Positions 9,916 through 17,327 of a stretch of 64,000 nucleotides of DNA are shown here, one piece after another. Numbering within the stretch: the first letter of the stretch is position 1; the number at the start of each line of letters is the position of its first letter. A model generated the notes under the pieces. The model made no database searches and was not told the DNA's origin. It worked only from the letters and a program-made list of their open reading frames with translations. The position numbers were made by a program, and so were the translations under genes. Source of the stretch: Chloracidobacterium sp. (GTDB lineage: Bacteria; Acidobacteriota; Blastocatellia; Chloracidobacteriales; Chloracidobacteriaceae); assembly GCA_025057975.1 (NCBI GenBank), contig JANWUV010000017.1, forward strand, positions 1 to 64,000. Direction: 5' to 3'.

Positions 9916-11230
9916 AAATTCCGCGCAGGGCGAGGTCGCGTCCCATTTGCCGTACGCCAAGGATGTAGGCTGCGTCGCGCAGGCTAACGCCGTACATTTC
10001 CCCTGTCTTGACGACGTTGTGGTACATCCGAGTGACGTAATCGCGCAGCCGTTCCAACACAACGTGTCGCCGCCAGCGGAAACCGATGCGATTTTGAACC
10101 CACTCAAAGTACCGGACAATAATGCCGCCTGATTCGCCCATAATCGCCGGAATCACGTAGATGTCGCTGTTTTCCAACGTTTGACTTGCTTCCACGGTCG
10201 TCGCGCCGTAGGCTGCCTCACACAGGATGCGGCAGCGCAGGTGATTGACATTGTCGGCAGTGATTTGGTTTTGCAGGTAGGCTGGCACGAGCACGTCACA
10301 GTCAAGTGTCAATAACTCGGCGTCGGAGATAGCGTCGGCTTCCCGGTAGCCCGTCAACGAGTGCGTCCGGGCGAAGTACTCCAGTACATCGGGGACGTTT
10401 AGCCCGTCGGGCCGATACACGCCGCCGCCGGAGTCTGTGATGGCGATGACTTGGTAGCCGGCTTCATACAGCAACTTCGCCGCCGCGCCGCCGCGCCGTC
10501 CCGCACCCTGAATCGCTACGCGCGTCCGGGACGGTTGGCCGCCCAGGTGCTTGAGCGCGGCGTCAAGGAGACACCAGACGCCGTAGCCGACGGCTTCGTG
10601 CGAGCCATGCGAGCCGCCCAACTCCAACGGCTTGCCGGTGACAATCGCCGTCACGGTCTGCCGGGCATGCATTGAGTACGTATCCATAATCCATGCCATC
10701 ACCTGCTGGTCGGTGCTGAAGTCGGGCGCAAGGATGTCCCGTTCCGTCCCGATGATGTCGAGAATTTCCACCACGTACCGGCGGGTCAGGCGCTCAATTT
10801 CCTGACTCGACATCTGCGACGGATCGCAGATGACGCCGCCCATCGAGCCGCCAAAGGGGACATCAGCCACGGCCGCCGTCAGGGTCGCCCACAGCGCCAG
10901 CGCCCGTAGATCGTCCAGCGTCAGGTCAGGACGGTAGCGCAGCCCGCCCTGCATTGGTCCCATGGCGACGTGATGCTGGACGCGGTAGCCCGGAAAGACT
11001 TGGATTTCACCGGAGTCCATTTGAACCGGCAGGCTGACGGCCAACTCACGGCTCGGCAGCGCCAGAATCAGGCGGTAATTCGGGTCGAGGTTCAAAATAT
11101 CAGCGGCGCGGTTGAAGTACATGCTCACGACGCGCGTCATGCGCGCCTTGTTGTCAGGCGTGGCGTCGAGGTTGGCGGCGTCGAGGTCGGGCAGGGAACG
11201 GGAGGAAAGCGAAAGAAGGGGATTACTCAT
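9908..11230 (-). CDS. Glu/Leu/Phe/Val dehydrogenase family protein lacking the family lysines (probable non-catalytic GDH)
   Basis: 440 residues, full length for the hexameric glutamate dehydrogenase family. It has the N-terminal substrate domain and a C-terminal Rossmann domain with VAIQGAGRRGG. The fold motifs are well kept, but key side chains are not. The substrate-binding Lys of GPxKGG is Gln94. The Lys of the MTxK segment is Thr118. The catalytic Lys of PFGGAKGG is Met130. The catalytic-region Asp (APD, D170) remains. In known dehydrogenases these lysines bind the carboxylates and perform catalysis, so this protein is unlikely to be a normal GDH. A regulatory subunit, as GdhA is for GdhB in Thermus thermophilus, is one model. 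It is the first gene of the five-gene operon. Confidence 0.85.
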   Translation of the reverse strand: MSNPLLSLSSRSLPDLDAANLDATPDNKARMTRVVSMYFNRAADILNLDPNYRLILALPSRELAVSLPVQMDSGEIQVFPGYRVQHHVAMGPMQGGLRYRPDLTLDDLRALALWATLTAAVADVPFGGSMGGVICDPSQMSSQEIERLTRRYVVEILDIIGTERDILAPDFSTDQQVMAWIMDTYSMHARQTVTAIVTGKPLELGGSHGSHEAVGYGVWCLLDAALKHLGGQPSRTRVAIQGAGRRGGAAAKLLYEAGYQVIAITDSGGGVYRPDGLNVPDVLEYFARTHSLTGYREADAISDAELLTLDCDVLVPAYLQNQITADNVNHLRCRILCEAAYGATTVEASQTLENSDIYVIPAIMGESGGIIVRYFEWVQNRIGFRWRRHVVLERLRDYVTRMYHNVVKTGEMYGVSLRDAAYILGVRQMGRDLALRGIYA

Positions 11231-11424
11231 AGGCGATTCCTTGCGGTTGTTGGTAGAAGTGCGTGCGCCGCGTGTAGTTTTACACCGAATCGGTCTGCGG
11301 TGGTTAATTCAACTTTTCTGGGGCGTAATCCCCCGCGCCATACGCTACGTTGTGAGTGACACCGAGTCTGCAATGCTCTAGACGCCCTGCGCGATGCGCC
11401 GCCGGCGTCAAAAGCTTGAATCCG

Positions 11425-12894
11425 ATGCCGCCAAAACTTCGTCGTCGTCTCGTAACCATTCTCCGCACGTTTCTGCCGTTTTTTCGCGCTTGGGCCCTCA
11501 GTCGCCTGCCGGTGGGTGACCGGACGGCCCGCACGGCGCGCGCCGCGCAAAAGCTGCGTGAAGCTCTCGAACAATTAGGCATTGTCTTTATCAAGGTGGG
11601 GCAAGTCGTCGGCGTCCGTACGGACACGCTGGCGCCGGCCTACGCCGCCGAACTTGCCAAGTTGCAGGACGCCGTGCGTCCAGTGCCGATTCACATCGTC
11701 AAACCGTTTCTCGAACGTGAATACGGGCGTGTGTTGTCGGAAATCTTTGAGCGATTTGACCCGGAGCCGCTCGCTACGGCCAGCATCGGGCAAGTGCATC
11801 GCGCGCGGTGGCGTGGGCGGGAGGTGGTTATCAAGTTTCTCAAGCCGGACACGCTTGCCCTGCTGGAAACGGATTTTGAGTTGATTCGGCGCATTGCGGG
11901 CGGCCTGCGCCGGATTTCGCGCAACCCCATCTGGGAGGACATTCTGACGGTGGTGGGCCGTTTTGAAGCTGGCTTCCGGGAGGAAGCGGACTTCGCCGCA
12001 GAGCGACGGCACGCCGTTCGCATTCGGGAGATCTTAGCGCCGTTCCCGGATATCGTCGTCCCGGAAACAATTGACGAGTTGTGTACGCCGCGCATTCTGG
12101 CGCTGGCCTTCGTGGAGGGATGCCGGATCAGCGACGCCGAGGCCGTACGCCGGATCGTCCGCCGACCCGAACGGCTGCTTGACCGCCTTGTTCACCTTTA
12201 TGCCTACATGATTCTGTGCGAGGGCTACTACCACGCCGATCCGCATCCGGGAAATTTTCTGGTGCTGCCTGACGGCCGCTTGGCGCTGCTGGACTTCGGC
12301 ATGGTGCAAACCATGCAGGCGGCGACCCGCGAGACGCTGGCTCGTATCGTACAAGCCGCCCTGCGCGGTCAGCTCGACGAAGTAGTGGATGGGTTTTACC
12401 GTATCGGGCTGGTCGCCCCGGAAACGCCGCGTGATCTAGCGCGGGCGGCAATTGCCCGCATTGGTGAAATCAACGTCTTGCAGTCGAACACCAAAAACCG
12501 CATTGCGGCCGTCGGGCGGGCGGTTGAAGAGAGCCAGGTGCGTTTTCTTCTGCCGGAAGACCTCGCGTACGCCTTTCGGTTGATTCAAATGCTTGAAGGG
12601 GTGGCGTCATACTACCGGCCCGGTTGGAACGTCATCGCTGACGGCGGAGCAGGTTTGCAGGCGGCGCTGGAGGATTTGGTGCGCCGAACGGTGTCATCTC
12701 CCACTTCCCGCACGCCGGTCGCACCGCCGGCTGTCACTGTCAATGGTACGCGCCTGCGGCCGACCGAAAGCCCGGTGCGACGATTGTTCCAGACGTTGCA
12801 GGAGATGTTAGCCCCAGCCGCCGAACAACTCGACCAAGCCGCTGCGTCCGGCAAGGCCGAAACGGCCGTTGAAACCACAGCCGGACGGCCGTAA
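11425..12894 (+). CDS. UbiB/ABC1 (ADCK) atypical kinase family protein
   Basis: 489 residues from the ATG at 11425; an ATG at 11356 would add 23 residues of unlikely composition, and neither start has a clear ribosome site. Family signatures are present: the KxGQ-type motif in FIKVGQVVG, the Ala-rich loop ATASIGQVHRA, the VIKF lysine, HADPHPGNF and LLDFGMV. UbiB-family proteins are ATP-dependent and support quinone synthesis or lipid metabolism at the membrane; their exact activity is unsettled. E. coli UbiB has two C-terminal membrane helices; here the tail beyond residue about 430 is Pro/Ala-rich and polar. No quinone gene is adjacent. Confidence 0.85.
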   Translation: MPPKLRRRLVTILRTFLPFFRAWALSRLPVGDRTARTARAAQKLREALEQLGIVFIKVGQVVGVRTDTLAPAYAAELAKLQDAVRPVPIHIVKPFLEREYGRVLSEIFERFDPEPLATASIGQVHRARWRGREVVIKFLKPDTLALLETDFELIRRIAGGLRRISRNPIWEDILTVVGRFEAGFREEADFAAERRHAVRIREILAPFPDIVVPETIDELCTPRILALAFVEGCRISDAEAVRRIVRRPERLLDRLVHLYAYMILCEGYYHADPHPGNFLVLPDGRLALLDFGMVQTMQAATRETLARIVQAALRGQLDEVVDGFYRIGLVAPETPRDLARAAIARIGEINVLQSNTKNRIAAVGRAVEESQVRFLLPEDLAYAFRLIQMLEGVASYYRPGWNVIADGGAGLQAALEDLVRRTVSSPTSRTPVAPPAVTVNGTRLRPTESPVRRLFQTLQEMLAPAAEQLDQAAASGKAETAVETTAGRP

Positions 12895-12958
12895 CCCTAT
12901 CGCCGACAGGGTTCTGAAGAACATGGCGCTTTCTAGCCGTCTTAGCGTGGGGAAGAAG

Positions 12959-13041
12959 TGCCGGAGGAGAGACTCGAACTCTCACGGGGTTGCCCCCACC
13001 GGATTTTGAGTCCGGCGCGTCTACCATTCCACCACTCCGGC
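12959..13041 (-). tRNA. tRNA-Leu (anticodon CAA)
   Basis: An 83-nt class II tRNA. The acceptor stem pairs GCCGGAG with CTCCGGC and the discriminator base is A. The anticodon stem-loop CCGGA-CTCAAAA-TCCGG gives anticodon CAA, and a long variable arm (GGGG/CCCC) and a T-arm with GTTCGAGTC follow. CCA is not encoded. It lies just after the UbiB gene on the opposite strand and has its own promoter. Confidence 0.95.
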
Positions 13042-13059
13042 GAGCGTATGACGAAAACC

Positions 13060-13089
13060 AATATAGCGCAGCCCGGCGGCTAGGTGCAA
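13060..13089 (-). promoter_or_regulatory. Promoter of tRNA-Leu
   Basis: Read on the minus strand, TTGCAC at 13089-13084 and TATATT at 13065-13060 have an 18-base spacer. They end about 18 bases before the tRNA 5' end, the expected layout for a tRNA promoter. Confidence 0.6.
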
Positions 13090-13198
13090 AGTCCTGCGTT
13101 TGGGATGGGCGGCGAGCGCATGTTGCAGGTGGCAAGGGACAGCTTCATGTTGTTGGAAACACTTGGCTTAGGCCTAGTTGGGCGGGGTGGATTTTTTT

Positions 13199-13227
13199 TT
13201 GACGCCTATTTTTGCGTTTGCTAAAAT
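13199..13227 (+). promoter_or_regulatory. Promoter of speA
   Basis: TTGACG (13199-13204) and TAAAAT (13222-13227) are separated by 17 bases, each one mismatch from the sigma-70 consensus. The predicted transcription start is about 50 bases before the speA ATG. Confidence 0.65.
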
Positions 13228-13284
13228 CACTGGCTTGTTTGCGTCGTAACCACACAACGTGACTTCAAGCCGCGAGGGGAGGCG

Positions 13285-15174
13285 ATGAAAGCAAAGCTTG
13301 AGGAGGTTGCTCAAACGTATGGGATTGAAAACTGGGGCGCAGGGTACTTCAGCATCAACAAAAAGGGACACCTCGTGGTTCATCCCAGTGAATATGACCG
13401 ACGCGGCGCTGATGTCATGGAAATTCTTGAAGACCTCCAACGACGACGCATTCAGGCGCCGCTGCTGCTGCGGTTTCCACAAATCCTTGTCAACCAGATG
13501 AAAAAGTTGACCGGGGCCTTTCGCAACGCCATCAAAGAGTTTGGTTACAACGGCCGCTACTACGGCGTGTTTCCAATGAAGGTCAACCCGCGTCGTGAGG
13601 TTGTGGAAGAGTTTCTGCGCGCCGGTCGGCGGTATGACTTCGGAGTAGAAGTCGGCAGCAAGGCGGAACTGTACGCGGCGCTTGCGCACGAGCAATCGCC
13701 TGATTCGGTTCTCATCTGCAACGGCTTCAAGGATGAAAGTTACATCCGCTTGGCGTTGCTCGGCACGGAAATCGGTAAAAATGTCATCATTGTCATTGAG
13801 AAAATTGGCGAATTAGAAACCGTCATTCGGCTATCACAGGAAATCGGTATCCGTCCGTTGCTCGGCATTCGGGTCAAGTTGTACTCGAAAGGCAGCGGTC
13901 GGTGGGAAAAGTCAGGTGGTGAGTCGGCGAAGTTCGGCCTGACTACGAGTGAAATTCTGGAGGTCATTCGTGTTCTTCGTGAACACGAGATGGTTGATGA
14001 CCTTCGCCTGCTCCACTTCCACATCGGCTCACAAATTACCAGCATCAAGCGCGTCAAAAACGCCATCAAGGAAGCCGCACGCGTCTACGCTAAAATTCGG
14101 GCAATGAAAATCAATGTGGATTATCTCGACGTAGGCGGCGGGCTAGGCGTTGATTACGACGGTAGTAAGACCAGTTCGGAGTCATCGGCTAACTATACTG
14201 TTCAGGAGTTCGCCAACGACGTGGTGTACACCATCAAGAGCGTATGCGAGGACGAAGACGTGCCCGAGCCGCACATCATTACGGAATCGGGACGCATGCT
14301 GACTTCCTACCATGCGATCTTGGTAGCAAACATTCGCGCTGAAATTGAGACAGTTGTCGGCGAATATGAAAGTGTCAAAGTAGATGAAGATGATCCGCAG
14401 GTCATCGTTGAACTCAAAGATCTGTGCATGGGCATCAACTCAAAGAACTACGCCGAGTATTACCATGATGCTCTAGAGCACAAGGATGAGATGTACACGC
14501 TGTTCAATCTTGGCTTGATCTCACTGGAGGACCGCGCCAAGGGTGAGATTCTGTTCTGGGAAGTCTGTGAGCGGACAGCGAAGTATGCCCAGAATGATAA
14601 AAGCATGATTGATGAATACGAAGAGTTGCGCCAGATGTTGGCGGCCAAGTATCTATGCAACTTTTCAATTTTCCGCTCGCTGCCTGACAGCTGGGCTATT
14701 GACCAACTCTTTCCCATCATGCCGCTGCACAAACTGGACAAGCCCCCGACCGAACTGGCGACGTTGGTGGACATCACTTGCGACTCCGACGGCGTAATTG
14801 ACAAGTTTGTAGATTTGAAAGACATCAAAGAGACGTTGGAACTGCATCCGTTCAGAGGCGAGCCCTACTTTCTAGGGATTTTTCTAGTCGGCGCGTATCA
14901 GGAAGTCATGGGCAGCGGCCACAACTTGTTCGGCCCACTCAATGAGGCGCACATCATCATTGAGGACGAAGGCTACTTGATCACCAAGGTCGTCCCCGGC
15001 GGGACGCTAGGGGAAGCGGTTGAAACGGCCCGCTATGAACGGGCGGCGCTTCAGGAAAGCTTTGGCGAGTTAGCCGCTGAGCAGGTCAAGCGCGGCCGTC
15101 TTTCGGCCGAGCGGGCGAATGAGTTGTGCCGACAATACGAAAGCTATGTTTCCTGCTATACCTATCTGACCTGA
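13285..15174 (+). CDS. speA: Biosynthetic arginine decarboxylase
   Basis: 629 residues, the standard length. It converts arginine to agmatine with pyridoxal phosphate, the first step of polyamine synthesis by the agmatine route. An AGGGGAGG ribosome site precedes the ATG. The PLP lysine sits in VFPMKVNPR. The barrel motifs HFHIGSQ and LDVGGGLGVDYDG follow, and the second-domain catalytic Cys region is ITCDSDGVID. The next gene is a deoxyhypusine-synthase-like protein 101 bases downstream, so the pair may form a polyamine branch. No agmatinase or agmatine deiminase is in the window. Confidence 0.95.
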   Translation: MKAKLEEVAQTYGIENWGAGYFSINKKGHLVVHPSEYDRRGADVMEILEDLQRRRIQAPLLLRFPQILVNQMKKLTGAFRNAIKEFGYNGRYYGVFPMKVNPRREVVEEFLRAGRRYDFGVEVGSKAELYAALAHEQSPDSVLICNGFKDESYIRLALLGTEIGKNVIIVIEKIGELETVIRLSQEIGIRPLLGIRVKLYSKGSGRWEKSGGESAKFGLTTSEILEVIRVLREHEMVDDLRLLHFHIGSQITSIKRVKNAIKEAARVYAKIRAMKINVDYLDVGGGLGVDYDGSKTSSESSANYTVQEFANDVVYTIKSVCEDEDVPEPHIITESGRMLTSYHAILVANIRAEIETVVGEYESVKVDEDDPQVIVELKDLCMGINSKNYAEYYHDALEHKDEMYTLFNLGLISLEDRAKGEILFWEVCERTAKYAQNDKSMIDEYEELRQMLAAKYLCNFSIFRSLPDSWAIDQLFPIMPLHKLDKPPTELATLVDITCDSDGVIDKFVDLKDIKETLELHPFRGEPYFLGIFLVGAYQEVMGSGHNLFGPLNEAHIIIEDEGYLITKVVPGGTLGEAVETARYERAALQESFGELAAEQVKRGRLSAERANELCRQYESYVSCYTYLT

Positions 15175-15275
15175 GCCAACTGATTTCGGCTTGAGGGGGC
15201 TGTCGCCATTGCCCAGCGTGCGCTTCGCAGCGCCTGTGACACGAGTTGGAGACATGAGTTGGAAACAAAGAGGCT

Positions 15276-16325
15276 ATGAGCAGAAAAGCAAAAGCGTCGC
15301 CCTACTTGAAACGACCCACTGATCCCATTGAGCTTGACCGTGACCGCAGTGTGGCCGGGCTGCTGTCCAAGTTTGAGGCGACTTCTTTTCAGGCCCGTAA
15401 CCTCGCCATCGCCCACAACATCTGGCTGAATATGCTCGAGGACGCCTGCACCATCGTGCTTGGGTTGAGCGGCCCACTCATTCCGGCGGGGATGCGGCGC
15501 TTGATTGCTTGGCTGATTCGTAACCGCTATGTAGATGTGGTCGTCTCCGATGGTTTGACAGTTTTTCATGACATTCATGAATCGCTCGGTCGCCAGCATT
15601 ATCAGGGCTCGCCGCTAACGTCGCCGAGCGAGTTGCAGGCGCACGGCATCGCCCGTCTGTATGACACGTTGCTGAGCGAAGAAGAAATTCAGGAGGCGGA
15701 TGAGTGGTTGCGGAGCTTTGTCAATATGCAGGACATGAGCCGTCCGTATGCCACCCGCGAGTTTCTCAACCTGCTTGGCCACGAGCTTTCGGAAATCGCC
15801 AATGAAGACGGCGTCCTAACGGCAGCGTACAAAGCGCGCGTTCCGGTCTTTTGTCCCGGCGTGACGACTTCGCCGCTGGTGCGCGGGATCGCAGCCGGGC
15901 GGATTGATCGCAAATCGCCGTTTTTGTTTGATGTGATTCAGGATGTGGTGGAAATGGCGCACGTGCTGGTCGGTTCCACCAACGTCGGCGCACTGTATTT
16001 TGGCTCTAGCCTCTGTAGCGACTTTGTACAGCAGGCTCAAGCGACCGGCACGGTGGTCAATGCGCGGTTGCGTCCGCTGAAGTACGTTGTGCACGTCACG
16101 CTGGACGGCCTGCACAGCGGTGGCGCGGTGTTGCATCCGCTGGAAGACGCCGACAACTGGAGTCGCGCAGCGAAGGAGCTACGGCTGGTGACAACATACT
16201 GTGATCCAACGATTGCGTTGCCGATACTGGTGACGGCGCTGGCGCAAAGCGCCGCACGCCAGATCAAAACCCGACGGAAGCCGACGTTCACAATCGGACG
16301 TGAACTTGTCATGAACGCCGCCTAG
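15276..16325 (+). CDS. Divergent deoxyhypusine synthase-like protein
   Basis: 349 residues. Alignable blocks include SGPLIPAGMRRLI, a segment around DGLTVFHDIHESLG, QGSP, VPVFCPG and YCDPTIALPIL. These match the bacterial deoxyhypusine-synthase-like family, some members of which make homospermidine from putrescine and spermidine using NAD. The active site is changed. The lysine that forms the enzyme-substrate imine (Lys329 of human DHS, in WGK) aligns with Arg297 in W295-S-R297. The Gly-rich GGG..KHH/KNH segment reads FGSSLCSDF. Bacteria have no eIF5A, so a hypusine role is excluded. Its position just after speA suggests a reaction on agmatine- or putrescine-derived amines, or a non-catalytic role. 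The family assignment is good; the function is open. Confidence 0.75.
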   Translation: MSRKAKASPYLKRPTDPIELDRDRSVAGLLSKFEATSFQARNLAIAHNIWLNMLEDACTIVLGLSGPLIPAGMRRLIAWLIRNRYVDVVVSDGLTVFHDIHESLGRQHYQGSPLTSPSELQAHGIARLYDTLLSEEEIQEADEWLRSFVNMQDMSRPYATREFLNLLGHELSEIANEDGVLTAAYKARVPVFCPGVTTSPLVRGIAAGRIDRKSPFLFDVIQDVVEMAHVLVGSTNVGALYFGSSLCSDFVQQAQATGTVVNARLRPLKYVVHVTLDGLHSGGAVLHPLEDADNWSRAAKELRLVTTYCDPTIALPILVTALAQSAARQIKTRRKPTFTIGRELVMNAA

Positions 16326-16433
16326 TTTTGAAAAAGCTTCCCCACGCCTAAGGCTGTCGCTTCGTCGCCCTCCAGTTGAAAAGAAGCCGGCAGCAGTTGG
16401 GAGCGTCTGTTATTGCTAGACGCCGAACAGGCT

Positions 16434-16823
16434 ATGAGTAAGCGTTTTTACGAGGTCATGGTTGAGACAGAGTTCTGTGCGGCGCATGCGTTGCGGCGCT
16501 ACCACGGCCAGGGTGAGTCCGTCCATGGTCATAACTGGCGCATTCAGGTCTTTGTGCGCGGCGACAGGCTCGACGAGAACCACATCCTGATTGACTTTCG
16601 GGCGGTGCGGGAAGCGACGGAAGCCGTCATGCGGTACCTCGATCACAAGTACCTCAACGAACTACCGCCCTTTGACCGCGAACTCAACCCCTCGACGGAA
16701 AACATTGCGGCCTTTGTGTTTCACCAGGTCGCTGCCCGGATCAACACCGACCGCTATCAGGTGGCGTTGGTGCGGGCGTGGGAAACGCCTTCGACCATGG
16801 CCGCTTATGGCCTTGCGAGTTAG
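16434..16823 (+). CDS. 6-pyruvoyl-tetrahydropterin synthase family protein, PTPS-III type
   Basis: 129 residues. The zinc ligands are His18 and H31-G-H33, and the C-terminal Glu lies in WETPSTMAAYG. QueD enzymes have Cys four residues before the HGH motif. Here that position is Gly27, and Glu28 stands three before it, giving the ExxHGH motif of PTPS-III. PTPS-III enzymes convert dihydroneopterin (tri)phosphate-derived substrate to 6-hydroxymethyl-dihydropterin and can replace FolB in folate synthesis. The likely role is therefore folate rather than queuosine synthesis. The ATG at 16434 is preferred over one at 16413. The GNAT gene starts directly after its stop codon. Confidence 0.85.
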   Translation: MSKRFYEVMVETEFCAAHALRRYHGQGESVHGHNWRIQVFVRGDRLDENHILIDFRAVREATEAVMRYLDHKYLNELPPFDRELNPSTENIAAFVFHQVAARINTDRYQVALVRAWETPSTMAAYGLAS

Positions 16824-17327
16824 TTGACCGTGACGGACGTATCGGCGGTTCTCCCGCTGACGGCGCTGGACGCCTATGCTTGCTGGGCGTTGGCCCATCG
16901 CTGTTTCGCCGCGCACGAGACCTACGATCTCGCCACATTTCGCCTCTTGCTCGACTCGCCGGATTCGGTCTCCTATAAGGCGCTTGACGCTGACCGGCAC
17001 ATGGTGGGTTTTCTCATCGGGTTGGTTGACCGCTTCCCGACGCCCGGCCGCGGGCGCGGCCGACTCCTCGGCAGCGGACACATTGTAGCAGTCGGCGTTG
17101 CGCCTGAAGCGCGGCGGCAGGGACACGCGCGGCGCTTATTGACCACGGCCGAACAAGGCTTTCGGCGGCGAGGAATGACGATTGTGCATCTTGAGGTTCA
17201 TGCCGCAAACGTCGCCGCCTGCCGACTGTACGCCACGGCAGGTTACGTGGCCGCGCAACGCCTACCCGGCTACTACCCTGATGGAGACGACGCCCTGAAG
17301 ATGGTCAAGTCCCTGTTGGAGATATAG
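16824..17327 (+). CDS. GNAT N-acetyltransferase, RimI-like
   Basis: 167 residues if the TTG at 16824, directly after the preceding stop codon, is the start; a GTG at 16830 is the alternative. It carries the acetyl-CoA binding motif VAVGVAPEARRQGHARRLL and the C-terminal segment YYPDGDDALKM. The latter resembles RimI/ArdI-type protein N-terminal acetyltransferases. Tight coupling to the PTPS gene suggests co-translation, without implying a shared pathway. The 3' end overlaps the convergent aroDE gene by 23 bases. Confidence 0.75.
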   Translation: MTVTDVSAVLPLTALDAYACWALAHRCFAAHETYDLATFRLLLDSPDSVSYKALDADRHMVGFLIGLVDRFPTPGRGRGRLLGSGHIVAVGVAPEARRQGHARRLLTTAEQGFRRRGMTIVHLEVHAANVAACRLYATAGYVAAQRLPGYYPDGDDALKMVKSLLEI

